DNA from: Roseofilum reptotaenium CS-1145
Lineage (GTDB): Bacteria; Cyanobacteriota; Cyanobacteriia; Cyanobacteriales; Desertifilaceae
DNA length: 64,000 bases
Direction of reading: 5' to 3'
NCBI RefSeq assembly: GCF_028330985.1
Contig: NZ_JAQMUE010000079.1
Location: 124,001 to 188,000, forward strand
Both the position numbers and the translations under genes were made by a program. The notes beneath the pieces are model-generated. The model did not search any database. It was not told where the DNA came from and saw only the letters and a program-made list of their open reading frames with translations. The first letter of the stretch is position 1. Each line of letters begins with the position of its first letter. Shown piece after piece: positions 16,772-26,411 of the stretch.

Positions 16772-17674
16772 TTGAAGACCATGAAAAGACGTTATTTCCT
16801 AACCTTCTCCCTCGGACTGTTAGTTAGTTGTGCCGCAAACCGGCAGACTTCAGACGATACCACCCCTGTGGACAATACTTCTGTAGCTCCCTTAAAATTA
16901 GCCATCAGCGATGTTCAAGGACTTGAAGACCTCAAAAGAGACTATGAACCCTTTCGGGCGGCGCTAGAGGAAAGCTTTGGGAAGTCGATAGAATTTTATC
17001 CAGTTGATAGCTATACAGAAGTCGCTTCAGCTTTGCAAGCAGGAGCAGTAGATCTATCAATTATTGGGCCGTCTGAATATGTGTTAATTCGCGCTCGGAC
17101 GAATGCTATTCCTGTGATTGGCATTACTCGACCGAATTATCATGCAGCGATCGCCCTTCCCCCCAACTCGCCAGTACAATCGATCCCAGATCTACAAGGG
17201 AAAACCATTGCCATGATCAAAGTAGGTTCTACTAGCGGTCATTTAGGGCCAACTGATATGTTTGTCAGTGCGGGACTCGATCCCAAAACCGATTATCAAG
17301 TCAAAATGTTAGGTCGAGAAGGCTCCTTAGCCGCACTAAAAAATGGGGCAGTAGAGGCTTGGGCGGGGCCAATTACCGATTATGAAGACTTTTTAGAAGC
17401 AGAAGGGGTTTCTCCTAGTGAGTTTCGCCTCTTAGCTAAGGGGCCTGCTCTACCCAGTGATGTATTAATTGTTAATAGTCGGATGAAACCAGAGGAAGTA
17501 GAAAATCTGCGCGATCGCATCTTAGCCGATCAAGAGTCCATCGTGAGAGCGTTAGGGTTTACTACAGCCAACAAAAGCAAGTACAAAGCATCTACGTTAA
17601 TTGCTGTAGACGATCAAGATTACGATATGATACGCAATGTATATCGCGCGATCGGAGAAGGGAATTTCCTCTAA
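16772..17674 (+). CDS. Second PhnD-like substrate-binding lipoprotein
   Basis: A 300-residue binding protein distantly related to the first. The N-terminus MKTMKRRYFLTF has a signal with lipobox LLVSC near residue 20. Family signatures are LKLAISDVQGLEDLKRDYEP, AGAVDLSIIGPSEYVLI and KVGSTSGHLGPTDMF. The frame can start at TTG 16772 or ATG 16781; AAGAGG (16757-16762) sits 9 bases before the TTG, which I prefer. The hybrid kinase gene begins 42 bases after this stop, so the pair may act as periplasmic ligand reader and membrane sensor. Ligand unknown; phosphorus oxyanions are the family default. Confidence 0.8.
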   Translation: MKTMKRRYFLTFSLGLLVSCAANRQTSDDTTPVDNTSVAPLKLAISDVQGLEDLKRDYEPFRAALEESFGKSIEFYPVDSYTEVASALQAGAVDLSIIGPSEYVLIRARTNAIPVIGITRPNYHAAIALPPNSPVQSIPDLQGKTIAMIKVGSTSGHLGPTDMFVSAGLDPKTDYQVKMLGREGSLAALKNGAVEAWAGPITDYEDFLEAEGVSPSEFRLLAKGPALPSDVLIVNSRMKPEEVENLRDRILADQESIVRALGFTTANKSKYKASTLIAVDDQDYDMIRNVYRAIGEGNFL

Positions 17675-17716
17675 GGTAATTGGTCTTTTTCGATCTCAGA
17701 AGGTTTGAGTATAGCA

Positions 17717-20098
17717 ATGGTCAGTAACTCCCTACGTTGGACGATGATTGATCGATTAAACCAGTGGTGGACTAACTCATCCTTCAGGGATCGGGTGGTG
17801 GAGCAGATCAATCATCTGAGTATTGGTCAGAAAATTGCGATCGGATATGGATTCTCCTTGGGAGTTGCCATTTGTGGTTCCTTAGCTGGGCTGTTTATTG
17901 GAGAATATTATCAGCATAGAGCAAACGAAGAATTGGCGATCGCCTCGCGCCAACAACTTCTCCTAAAAGATCAGGAAAATGCCATCCTCGCCATCCGTTT
18001 ACATCCCCAAAGACTCATTGGCATCCTCGGAGACACCATTTGGTTTAGCTATGAAGCGGATAAATTTATTGCTGATATCGACCGGGTAGAACAAGCCAAC
18101 CAAGCCTTTGAGCAGTTTTTGCAAAACTATGCTTATGCTTCCGATGTTGATCTGCCAAAATTGCAAGACACCCTAGCTAGATACCGTCAGGTAACCCAAC
18201 AATATAAAGATCTCATTCTCGAACTTTGGCAACAACTTGACCCCCCTAGTCTCACCGCCAACCAAATTGCACCCGCACGGCAAACAATTATCAATACTCT
18301 CACCTCCCAAGAAGCCACAAAAATTGAAATTGAATTTGACCGCTTGCTCGAAAATTTGGTTTGGATTGAAGAAGTCATTGATAACCAATATCACAGAGCA
18401 GAACATGAACGCATACAAGCCGAATATCTGCGGCGGTGGATTATTGTTGTCAGTATTGCCAGTTCTCTCCTCCTCTCTAGTTTACTGGTTTTCTTAACCA
18501 GTTCGGCGATCGCTCGTCCCCTCCAGTCCCTAGAACAAGTCGCCACCCAAATCACCCAAGAATCTAACTTTAACCTCCGTTGCCAAGTCACCACCCAAGA
18601 TGAAGTCGCCACCGTTGCCCAAGCCTTTAACCAACTGGTAGAACGCATCAGTATCTATACCCAGGAACTCGAACAAGCTCGCTTCGCTGCTGATGAAGCC
18701 AATCAAGCCAAAAGTGAATTTCTCGCCAACATGAGCCATGAACTGCGAACTCCCCTCAACGGCATTCTCGGCTATACCCAAATCATGGAACGTACCCAAG
18801 ACCTCAATACCCAACGGCACGGAATAGAAATTATTGAACAATGTGGAACTCACTTACTCAATCTGATCAACGATATCCTCGATTTAGCCAAAATTGAAGC
18901 CCGTAAACTCGACCTTATTCCCCAAGAATTCCATTTGCCAGCCTTTCTTTCGGGTATTGCAGAAATGTCTAGAGTTCGTGCAGATAACAAAGGAATTCAA
19001 TTTCAATATAGCGAACACCCAGGACTACCCAAGGCCATAATGGCAGATGACAAACGCCTGCGTCAAGTCCTCTTAAATCTATTAGGAAATGCAATTAAGT
19101 TTACCCATCAAGGGCGCACTATCTTACAAGTTTATCCCCTTGAAGACTTACCGACGACTAGCGAAAAAAACATCTGGTTAAGATTTAGTATCCAAGATAC
19201 TGGAGTGGGCATGAGCTTAGAGCAAGTGGAAAAAATCTTCTTGCCCTTTGAACAAGTCGGCTCGAAAAGTCAACAAGCCCAAGGGACTGGACTGGGTTTA
19301 GCCATAAGCCAGCAAATTGTGCGCTTAATGGGTGGCGAAATTCAAGTCACCAGTATTCTTGGTCAAGGGAGTCAATTTTGGTTTGACTTAGAACTGCCCA
19401 TGGCTGAATCTTGGGGAACCATTATTCATCAAGAACAAAACGAAATTGTAGGTTATGTTGGCCATCGACGCAAAGTGCTGATTGTTGATGATAAGGAAGT
19501 CAATCGACAAATGCTACGAGAAGTGTTACTCTCTCTAGGTTTTGACTGTTGCGAAGCGGCCGATGGAGAAATCGGATTAGCTCAAGCAGAAAAGTTCCAT
19601 CCCGATCTGATTCTTACCGATTTAGTCATGCCTGTTTTAGATGGTTTTGAAATGACCCGTAGACTTCGCACTCAACCTCAGTTTGAAGGACTTACGATTA
19701 TTGCTTCGAGTGCCAGCGTCTTAAGTCAAGATCAAGTCGCCAGTCTTGAGGCTGGGTGTGATGATTTCTTGAGTAAACCGATTGATTTTCAGCAATTGTT
19801 TTCTCTGTTGAAAAAGTATCTATATTTGGACTGGGAAACTCGTTCTCTAGTCCCTTCCAACCCGGCTGTTGAACCGATCAATCTTCCAAAATCACAAGAA
19901 ATCCCGCCTCTAGAATCGTTGGAAAAAATTATTGAAGTGGCGAAAATTGGCGATATTGAGGCTATTGAAATAGAGGTAAAAGCGATTCAAAAAAACAATA
20001 TCGGTTATCATGGATTTTGTCAGCAAATCATGCAAAAACTGGATGAATTTGACGATCAAGGGATTATTCAATTGATCAATGGTTATACGAAGGGTTGA
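17717..20098 (+). CDS. Hybrid sensor histidine kinase/response regulator
   Basis: A 793-residue membrane kinase. A first span near residues 40-60 and a second near 240-260 enclose about 180 residues of periplasmic sensor. HAMP follows, then HisKA with the phospho-His in FLANMSHELRTPLNGIL near residue 335, an ATPase domain (LLNLLGNAIKFTH, DTGVGMS, GTGLGLAIS), and a receiver domain with KVLIVDDKEVNRQ and phospho-Asp in LILTDLVMPVLDG near residue 635. The last 100 residues are a small helical domain that may accept phosphate. Start ATG 17717 is preferred over TTG 17705, which lies too close to AGAAGG. It directly follows the PhnD-like gene. Confidence 0.92.
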   Translation: MVSNSLRWTMIDRLNQWWTNSSFRDRVVEQINHLSIGQKIAIGYGFSLGVAICGSLAGLFIGEYYQHRANEELAIASRQQLLLKDQENAILAIRLHPQRLIGILGDTIWFSYEADKFIADIDRVEQANQAFEQFLQNYAYASDVDLPKLQDTLARYRQVTQQYKDLILELWQQLDPPSLTANQIAPARQTIINTLTSQEATKIEIEFDRLLENLVWIEEVIDNQYHRAEHERIQAEYLRRWIIVVSIASSLLLSSLLVFLTSSAIARPLQSLEQVATQITQESNFNLRCQVTTQDEVATVAQAFNQLVERISIYTQELEQARFAADEANQAKSEFLANMSHELRTPLNGILGYTQIMERTQDLNTQRHGIEIIEQCGTHLLNLINDILDLAKIEARKLDLIPQEFHLPAFLSGIAEMSRVRADNKGIQFQYSEHPGLPKAIMADDKRLRQVLLNLLGNAIKFTHQGRTILQVYPLEDLPTTSEKNIWLRFSIQDTGVGMSLEQVEKIFLPFEQVGSKSQQAQGTGLGLAISQQIVRLMGGEIQVTSILGQGSQFWFDLELPMAESWGTIIHQEQNEIVGYVGHRRKVLIVDDKEVNRQMLREVLLSLGFDCCEAADGEIGLAQAEKFHPDLILTDLVMPVLDGFEMTRRLRTQPQFEGLTIIASSASVLSQDQVASLEAGCDDFLSKPIDFQQLFSLLKKYLYLDWETRSLVPSNPAVEPINLPKSQEIPPLESLEKIIEVAKIGDIEAIEIEVKAIQKNNIGYHGFCQQIMQKLDEFDDQGIIQLINGYTKG

Positions 20099-20191
20099 TG
20101 TTAGCCTTTTTTCTTTACGATAGCAGTGAATGAGCGAGTAAGGACGATTAGGTTATGATTTGGCAATAGGCACGAATAGCAATAGGAAAAA

Positions 20192-20228
20192 GGAAAAACA
20201 GGGTTTTTGGCAAAAACCCTGTTTTTCC
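20192..20228. terminator. Bidirectional terminator
   Basis: GGAAAAACAGGGTTTTTG pairs with CAAAAACCCTGTTTTTCC across a one-base centre: 18 perfect pairs with A/T runs on both sides. It lies between the kinase gene and the opposing ctaE gene and can serve both. Confidence 0.8.
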
Positions 20229-20256
20229 AACATGATGTGGGTAAATAGTGGATTAT

Positions 20257-20877
20257 CTACAGGATATATAACAGAGTAAAGAGGACAATCCAGACCACAT
20301 CAACAAAGTGCCAGTAAATCTCGGCGGCTTCTACACCAAAGTGGGACTCTTGGGAATAGTGACCGGAAACGCGCGATCGCCACAATACGCCCAAAATTAA
20401 CACTAATCCGAACAAAACGTGCAAACCATGGAAGCCCGTCAGTACATAAAACGTACTGGCAAACACATTATCAGTTAAGCCAAAGCTGAGATGGAAATAC
20501 TCATACAACTGTCCGATGAGAAACACAGCTCCCATCAGGGCAGTAATTCCAAACCAGAGTCGGAGTCCTTTTTCATCACCTTTATTTTTAATCGCATCCC
20601 CAGCCTTATGAATGACAAAACTACTGGAAATCAGAATGATGGTATTAATGCCAGGTAGAAGCAATTCCAGTTCTGTGCCTTCCGGTTGCCAGTCGGGTGA
20701 GGTGAGCTTAAACGTAAGGTAAGCGGCAAACAATCCCAAAAAGATCATCGACTCCGCAATCAGGAACATCAGAATCCCGAATATGCGATGATCTGGATGT
20801 TCTTCATGATGGGATACCCCGTGAGTTTCTTCGGCATATCCCATTACAGTTGCTGTGGCTTCAGCAGAACTTTGCAT
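20257..20877 (-). CDS. ctaE: Cytochrome c oxidase subunit III
   Basis: A 206-residue membrane subunit of the respiratory terminal oxidase. Start ATG 20875-20877 (MQSSAEATATVMGY) follows GGAGGA on this strand at a good distance; a longer frame reads through repeat DNA. After a His-rich leader it has five hydrophobic spans, beginning with HRIFGILMFLIAESMIFLGL and ending with YWHFVDVVWIVLFTLLY, which is diagnostic of subunit III. Five spans rather than seven is the usual cyanobacterial form. It is the last gene of ctaC-ctaD-ctaE, 127 bases after ctaD with a long inverted repeat between. Confidence 0.94.
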   Translation of the reverse strand: MQSSAEATATVMGYAEETHGVSHHEEHPDHRIFGILMFLIAESMIFLGLFAAYLTFKLTSPDWQPEGTELELLLPGINTIILISSSFVIHKAGDAIKNKGDEKGLRLWFGITALMGAVFLIGQLYEYFHLSFGLTDNVFASTFYVLTGFHGLHVLFGLVLILGVLWRSRVSGHYSQESHFGVEAAEIYWHFVDVVWIVLFTLLYIL

Positions 20878-20928
20878 ACAAAAATCCTCCAATTTAGGGA
20901 ATAGGGAATGGGGAATGGGGCTTGGGAT

Positions 20929-20987
20929 AAACCGGGTTTCTGGCAAGTTTTGCGATTCTATGCCAGATTTTCGTAGAAACCCGGTTT
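20929..20987. repeat. Interrupted inverted repeat between ctaD and ctaE
   Basis: AAACCGGGTTTCTGGCA (20929-20945) faces TGCCAGA (20961-20967) and AGAAACCCGGTTT (20975-20987). Outer arms pair over 13 bases and an inner TGGCA/TGCCA over 5. It may be an internal terminator or an RNA processing site that tunes ctaE expression, or a small palindromic mobile repeat. Confidence 0.6.
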
Positions 20988-21004
20988 CTAGTTTCCGTGC
21001 CCAA

Positions 21005-22663
21005 CTAAGCAGAGGGTTTCATTTCTGCTAACAATTCATCCACCGATTTTTCCTCTTCTGATTCTTCAGTATCAATCCCATAATCATAGGGACCAGACCA
21101 AAGAACGGGGGGTTCTAAGAAGTTTTCCACTGGCGGTGGAGAAGCGGTTAACCATTCTAGGGTTAAGCCATTCCAAGGATTAGCCGGTGCAAGAGAGCCA
21201 GCTAACCAACTCCAAGTGGCATTAATTAAGAAAGGTAAGGTGGAGATCGCCAGAAGAATTGAACCCACTGTACACACCATATTAATGGTGGCAAATTGAG
21301 GATCGTATTCGGCTACCCGGCGAGGCATTCCTTGTAAGCCTAACCAATGCATGGGGAGGAAGCAGAGGTTAAAGCCGAGGAATGTTAGTACAAAATGTAC
21401 TTTACCCCAGGTTTCATTGAGCATTCTGCCGGTCATTTTGGGGAACCAGTGATAAATCGCGCCATAAATGCCGAAGACACTGCCACCAAATAGGACATAG
21501 TGCAGGTGAGCGACGACAAAATAGGTATCGTGAACGTGGATATCAAAGGGAGCAGAAGCTAACATGATGCCGCTTAAGCCACCCACCACGAAGAGGGAAA
21601 CGAAGCCGAGGGCAAATAGCATGGCACTGTTGAGCCGAATTTTGCCGCCCCAAAGGGTGGCGATCCAGCTAAAGACTTTGATTCCAGTGGGTACGGCGAT
21701 GATCATAGTGGCAACCATGAAGAACATGCGTAACCAGCCGGGTGTGCCACTGGTAAACATATGGTGCGCCCAAACGATGAGACCCAGGAAACTGATGACG
21801 AGACTGGAGTAGGCGATCGCCTTATACCCAAAGATTGGCTTACGTGAATGCACGGGAATAATTTCCGAAATTACACCAAACAGGGGGACAATCATGATGT
21901 ACACCGCTGGATGGGAATAAAACCAGAACAGGTGCTGATAAACAATCGGATCGCCGCCCCCCGTGGGATTAAAGAAGGAAGTCCCCGCCATTAAGTCAAA
22001 GGCTAACAGGACCAGTGCGCCCGCTAAAACTGGGGTAGACATCAAAATCAAGATGGAAACCGAGACAGTTGCCCAGCAAAATAGGGGCATATCATAAATC
22101 CCCATGCCAGGCATTCTCATGTTCACAATCGTGGTCATGAAGTTGATCCCCCCCAGAATGGAAGAGGTTCCCAACAACAGCACACTGATAATCCAAATGA
22201 ATTCCCCGGCCTTATCGCCTGTCGTACTTAAGGGCGGATAGGCAGTCCAGCCTGCTCCAGGAGCGCCAACAAAGAAACTTGACATCAACAAAATGCCCCC
22301 TGGAATAATTAACCAGAAGGCAACAGCGTTGAGCCGAGGAAAGGCCATATCCTTCGCCCCAATCATCAGAGGAACCAGGTAGTTGGCTAAACCGGCACCA
22401 GCAGGAACAATCCAAAGGAAAATCATCACAGTTCCATGAACCGTAAACAAACCGTTATAGAGTTCTCGGCTGACAAAATCCACTTCTGGAGTGGCTAATT
22501 CAGTACGGATACCAACGGCTAAGAGTCCTCCGAGAATGTAGAAAACAAAGGAGGTAACCAGGTATTGCATCCCGATTATTTTGTGGTCGGTGCTGAAGCT
22601 TAAGAAATCTCGCCAACTGGGACGATAGGCTTCAACAGCGGCTGATTCTTGTGGTTGTGACAT
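21005..22663 (-). CDS. ctaD: Cytochrome c oxidase subunit I
   Basis: A 552-residue catalytic subunit of an aa3-type oxidase with 12 spans. Haem and copper ligands are visible: VHGTVMIFLW (low-spin haem His), WFYSHPAVYIM (CuB His and cross-linked Tyr), VWAHHMFTSG (two CuB His) and HDTYFVVAHLHYVLFGG (haem a3 and haem a His). The helix VI segment has YSHP instead of GHPEV, so the D-channel glutamate is replaced by Tyr-Ser; this defines the A2-type of haem-copper oxidases. It lies between ctaC and ctaE, and a heptamer repeat immediately precedes its start. Confidence 0.97.
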   Translation of the reverse strand: MSQPQESAAVEAYRPSWRDFLSFSTDHKIIGMQYLVTSFVFYILGGLLAVGIRTELATPEVDFVSRELYNGLFTVHGTVMIFLWIVPAGAGLANYLVPLMIGAKDMAFPRLNAVAFWLIIPGGILLMSSFFVGAPGAGWTAYPPLSTTGDKAGEFIWIISVLLLGTSSILGGINFMTTIVNMRMPGMGIYDMPLFCWATVSVSILILMSTPVLAGALVLLAFDLMAGTSFFNPTGGGDPIVYQHLFWFYSHPAVYIMIVPLFGVISEIIPVHSRKPIFGYKAIAYSSLVISFLGLIVWAHHMFTSGTPGWLRMFFMVATMIIAVPTGIKVFSWIATLWGGKIRLNSAMLFALGFVSLFVVGGLSGIMLASAPFDIHVHDTYFVVAHLHYVLFGGSVFGIYGAIYHWFPKMTGRMLNETWGKVHFVLTFLGFNLCFLPMHWLGLQGMPRRVAEYDPQFATINMVCTVGSILLAISTLPFLINATWSWLAGSLAPANPWNGLTLEWLTASPPPVENFLEPPVLWSGPYDYGIDTEESEEEKSVDELLAEMKPSA

Positions 22664-22669
22664 AGATAT

Positions 22670-22704
22670 TAGGGAATAGGGAATAGGGAATAGGGAATAG
22701 GGAA
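22670..22704. repeat. Five-unit TAGGGAA heptamer repeat
   Basis: Five perfect TAGGGAA units lie 7 bases upstream of the ctaD start codon, that is, in its ribosome-binding region on the minus strand and inside the ctaC-ctaD transcript. Confidence 0.8.
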
Positions 22705-22756
22705 ACCAATTTTTCCCTTAAAAATCCCCCTTTTAAGGAATGAGCTAGACCTAAGA

Positions 22757-23755
22757 TTACAAGGCATGATGGTGTTCATGGCCCATAGTACCCATGGCTT
22801 TGAGGGCGTTTTCATCAATACCCATTTCTTGGGTATAAGGCACTAGATATTCTTCGGAGGAGAGGTTGGCCACTGGAGTTCCCAGATTGTCCCCATCCAC
22901 TGAGGCAATTTGCTCATTTACCCATTGGTCAAAGTCTTCTGCGGATTCAACGATGGTTTGGGTTCTCATCCCTCCATGGTAGGAACCGCACAATTCAGCG
23001 CAGACAACGGGATAGGTTCCCAATTCTCTGGGGCGCAAGCGCAGTTCTGTTTCCCGGCCGGGGATGGCATCTTGTTTGACCCGGAATTGGGGTATCCACA
23101 GGGAGTGAATCACGTCAGCAGCTTTAATGTTCAGTTGTACATCCCGGTCTACAGGCATATGTAGGTCTCCACTGACAATCCCGGTTTCTGGATAGGTGAA
23201 GATCCAAGCATATTGGAGGCCGAGAACATCCACAACGAGATCGGGGGCTTTACCCACTTCTTTGGGATCTGCGCCGATACCGATCGCCACTCGACGATTT
23301 GCTTTTTCCAGTGTCGGTGCTTCTTGTGACAGGGGCGCGGCGATCGCGGCTCCCTCTATATGCGCTACCTGTTGACCATGATCGTGGGATGCCATCGGAT
23401 CGAGTCCGCCCATATTGGTATACACATCGAAGCTATAGACCCCCAAGCCTAAAACAATCATCGCTGGAATTGCTGTCCAGACAATTTCTAGGGGAATATT
23501 GCCTTCAATAGGGGGGCCATCCGTTTCGTCTCCCGGTCGCTGGCGGAAGCGCACGATCGAAAAGATCAGAATACCCTGAACCAGTAAGAACAGACCAATG
23601 GAAATGGTCATCATAGTATTAAATAGTCCATCAATCCAGGGCGCTTCCTCGGAAGCAGCCACAGGCATTAAACCATGATGTTGACCAAACCAGAGGCTGA
23701 TCAGAGTTAAGAGAATACCAGCAATTAGGGTGATAATGTTACTCGGAATATTCAC
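22757..23755 (-). CDS. ctaC: Cytochrome c oxidase subunit II
   Basis: A 332-residue CuA-bearing subunit. Two membrane spans (residues about 5-22 and 45-68) form the hairpin; the cupredoxin domain lies on the lumen/periplasm side. CuA ligands are in VVCAELCGSYHGGM near residue 255-268, with the upstream His in DVIHSLWIPQF. Electrons arrive from cytochrome c or plastocyanin. An Ala/Gln-rich insertion between the second span and the cupredoxin core (residues about 120-165) is longer than in proteobacterial proteins. First gene of the ctaCDE operon; its promoter must lie in the repeat-laden gap shared with ctaA. Confidence 0.95.
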   Translation of the reverse strand: MNIPSNIITLIAGILLTLISLWFGQHHGLMPVAASEEAPWIDGLFNTMMTISIGLFLLVQGILIFSIVRFRQRPGDETDGPPIEGNIPLEIVWTAIPAMIVLGLGVYSFDVYTNMGGLDPMASHDHGQQVAHIEGAAIAAPLSQEAPTLEKANRRVAIGIGADPKEVGKAPDLVVDVLGLQYAWIFTYPETGIVSGDLHMPVDRDVQLNIKAADVIHSLWIPQFRVKQDAIPGRETELRLRPRELGTYPVVCAELCGSYHGGMRTQTIVESAEDFDQWVNEQIASVDGDNLGTPVANLSSEEYLVPYTQEMGIDENALKAMGTMGHEHHHAL

Positions 23756-23792
23756 AGTGATTATGCTGATCCATCTTCAAGGGGTTGAACGT

Positions 23793-23990
23793 TTGACATC
23801 CTCACCGGGCGCTGTTGCCACGGTGATTCCTAATTCATGTCCGCGAAGCGGAAACCTCACGTTAGCGAGAGCTACCCTCCGCAGGAGGCTTTAGATTTCT
23901 GCGTCTGAGAACTGCCTCCACCCTAGTCGCGAGTTTATGGTCTTATGTTCGCTCCACAGACTATTCCCGCGAGCCACGCGGTTCTGAACA
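23793..23990 (-). mobile_element. IS200/IS605-type right-end remnant with tnpB tail
   Basis: On the minus strand this region reads a short frame ending ...WRQFSDAEI stop (23891-23893), then CACCG/CGGTG hairpin arms (23821-23825 and 23803-23807) and terminal GAGGATGTCAA (ending near 23793). That order is what I know from the right end of cyanobacterial IS605-family TnpB elements. No tnpB core or tnpA is left. It lies in the 565-base gap between ctaC and ctaA, which otherwise has one HIP1 site and promoter-like A+T-rich DNA. Confidence 0.45.
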
Positions 23991-24320
23991 ATGAGATCCC
24001 TTTTTCAGAGAAAAGAATCTTCACTTCTCTACTTACGTTAGAGCAGGTCTTCTCGATCCAGGCGTTATCCTAAGCTATCCTTAATACTTTTTTCAGGAAT
24101 GGGGAGACACTCCAGACGTAAAGAGAGTCACGTACCCATTACCGATGATTGAGAATCGAAAGAAAAACAAAAGCCTGGCTGGGATTGGCGATCGCCTGAT
24201 TACAGTAGTAGACCAGTGGCATTAGGCCAAATGGTCTTACCCTCTATTTTCGGTTGGTGAGCATTCGCTCACGAATTGTTTAACATGGATTGATAATTTA
24301 TTGCATAAACGAGCGTGAGT

Positions 24321-25238
24321 ATGGACATGGCTAATTTCACTCTCCATGAACAAATAGAATCCAAGCATCAAGTTCACCCTAAACAAAGAATCCTCAATTT
24401 AGTCGTCAAGCTTGTAGTAGCCACAGTGCTTTTAATGGCAGTGGGTAGCGCGACTCGGGTGATGAATGCGGGTTTAGCTTGTCCAGATTGGCCCCTGTGT
24501 TACGGAACCTTAGTACCAACCCAACAGATGAATCTACAGGTATTTCTGGAATGGTTCCATCGTTTGGATGCCAGTTTAATTGGCTTAGGGGCAATTTTCC
24601 TCATGGGTTTGTCCTGGTGGTATCGTCAGGAACTCCCCCGATGGTTACCCTGGGCCGCAACGGGGAGTTTAGGGTTAGTAGTCTTCCAAGGACTGCTTGG
24701 AGGCCTCACGGTTACTCAACTCTTGCGGTTTGATATTGTGGCCGCTCATCTGGGAACTGCTCTCTTATTTTTCCTCAGTCTGGTCATCATCTGGATGTTG
24801 TTGCTCCCCTATAACGGCACAGGAGCAACCGGAAAACTGCCCTGGATGGGCACAGTAGCCGCCAGCTTGGTCTACATTCAAAGTATTTTAGGAGCGCTCG
24901 TCGCGTCCCAATGGGCCGTTCATCAATGCTTAGGCGGAAATCAGCTCTGTGCAATTATGCATAGCCATATTGCTGGCGTACTTCCTCCCCTGATTACCAC
25001 TGCTATTCTGATTATCTGGGCCCGGCGCACTCCTGCGCTGCACCCCTTGCTACGGCGCTTAATTCACTATGCAGCAGGTCTTTTAGTCTTACAAATTCTG
25101 CTGGGAGTGGGGACGTTGTGGTTACATCTACAAGTGGAACCCCTAACCGTTGCCCATCAAACTATTGGCGCATGTTTATTGGGGATTTTAACTGCCTTTT
25201 CAGTTTTAGCATGGCGCGATAATGTTCCGAATCACTGA
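24321..25238 (+). CDS. ctaA: Haem A synthase (CtaA/COX15)
   Basis: A 305-residue membrane enzyme that oxidises haem O to haem A for the oxidase encoded next door. It has eight spans. Conserved parts are SATRVMNAGLACPDWPLCYG near residue 40 with the loop cysteines, and haem-ligand histidines in WFHRLDAS, AAHLGTALLF, MHSHIAGVLPP and AHQTIGACL. GTG 24315 and ATG 24321 are both possible starts; I list the ATG. It is divergent from ctaC and 114 bases before ctaB, the usual cyanobacterial grouping. Confidence 0.94.
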   Translation: MDMANFTLHEQIESKHQVHPKQRILNLVVKLVVATVLLMAVGSATRVMNAGLACPDWPLCYGTLVPTQQMNLQVFLEWFHRLDASLIGLGAIFLMGLSWWYRQELPRWLPWAATGSLGLVVFQGLLGGLTVTQLLRFDIVAAHLGTALLFFLSLVIIWMLLLPYNGTGATGKLPWMGTVAASLVYIQSILGALVASQWAVHQCLGGNQLCAIMHSHIAGVLPPLITTAILIIWARRTPALHPLLRRLIHYAAGLLVLQILLGVGTLWLHLQVEPLTVAHQTIGACLLGILTAFSVLAWRDNVPNH

Positions 25239-25352
25239 GGCGATAAAACTCCGTTTCGCTTCGCGATCGCCGCATTCTCCCCGATCTCCAGTAGGAAAAA
25301 CATTTCTTCGATCACTAATGCCCTATATCAGCGCAAAGCGCCATATTGATCT

Positions 25353-26336
25353 ATGCAAGACACCGCAAGACTTTCCATCTCTTCTGTTCAACATGCTCTT
25401 CTGGAGACCTGGCGCAATTACTATCAACTCACTAAACCTCGTATTATCCCCCTACTCCTGATTACCACAGCCGCCAGTATGTGGATTGCTTCAGAAGGCA
25501 AAATCGATCCCATCCTCTTACTTGTTACCCTTACTGGGGGAACCTTAGCTGCTGCGTCCGCCCAAACCCTCAACTGCATTTATGACCTGGATATTGATTA
25601 TGCGATGATACGCACGCGCAAGCGTCCCCTTCCTTCTGGAAAAGTTCAACCGCGACATGCACTAATTTTTGCCTTAATTTTGGCTGGATTATCCTTTGGA
25701 TTATTAACCCGATTTGCTAATCTGCAAGCTGCTCTTTTGGCCATGATGGGCATTGTCTTTTACATGGTCGTCTATACCCACATGCTCAAGCGTAATACCC
25801 CCCAAAATATTGTGATTGGTGGAGCGGCTGGATCAATCCCCCCCTTAGTCGGTTGGGCCGCAGTTACTGGGGAATTAAGTTGGGCTGCTTGGTTATTATT
25901 TGCCTTAATTTTCCTTTGGACTCCACCCCATTTCTGGGCCTTAGCTCTGATGATTCGGGAAGATTATGCCAGCGTAAACGTGCCCATGTTACCTGTGGTA
26001 GAAGGGGAAGAAGTGACCACCGAGCAAATTTGGATCTATTCTTTATTGGTGGTTCCCGTTTCGTTGATGTTGATTTATCCCTTGGGAGTCTGTGGAGCAG
26101 TCTATGGCGGGTTTGCTTTGGTTTTAGGAGGAATTTTCCTCCAAAAAGCTTGGGTTTTATACCAAAATCCCAAGGATCTGCCGTTAGCCAAGTCCATGTT
26201 TAAGTATTCGATTTTGTATATGATGGTATTGTGTACGGGAATGGTGATCGATAGCCTCCCCATGACCCATCAGATGGTACAAGCTTGTACCGGTCATTTA
26301 GAGACCTTGATGGGTATGGTGTTGAGTATGAGTTAA
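25353..26336 (+). CDS. ctaB: Protohaem IX farnesyltransferase
   Basis: A 327-residue UbiA-superfamily prenyltransferase that converts haem B to haem O in the membrane. The first Asp-rich motif [20 protein letters not shown] near residue 70 and the second, [20 protein letters not shown] near residue 195, are intact. About nine spans are predicted. Start ATG 25353 lies just after a GCGCAAAGCGCC dispersed element. It follows ctaA and is followed by a clear terminator, so ctaA-ctaB form one unit supplying haem A to CtaD. Confidence 0.95.
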   Translation: MQDTARLSISSVQHALLETWRNYYQLTKPRIIPLLLITTAASMWIASEGKIDPILLLVTLTGGTLAAASAQTLNCIYDLDIDYAMIRTRKRPLPSGKVQPRHALIFALILAGLSFGLLTRFANLQAALLAMMGIVFYMVVYTHMLKRNTPQNIVIGGAAGSIPPLVGWAAVTGELSWAAWLLFALIFLWTPPHFWALALMIREDYASVNVPMLPVVEGEEVTTEQIWIYSLLVVPVSLMLIYPLGVCGAVYGGFALVLGGIFLQKAWVLYQNPKDLPLAKSMFKYSILYMMVLCTGMVIDSLPMTHQMVQACTGHLETLMGMVLSMS

Positions 26337-26374
26337 GATCATTCATCTCTGTCTGTTCTCTGTTGTTTGTTTTG

Positions 26375-26394
26375 CCCGCTACGGCGGGTTTTTT
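26375..26394 (+). terminator. Intrinsic terminator after ctaB
   Basis: CCCGC, loop TACG, GCGGG and six Ts form a textbook intrinsic terminator 38 bases after the ctaB stop. Confidence 0.88.
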
Positions 26395-26411
26395 AGTGGT
26401 AGACTAGGGCT

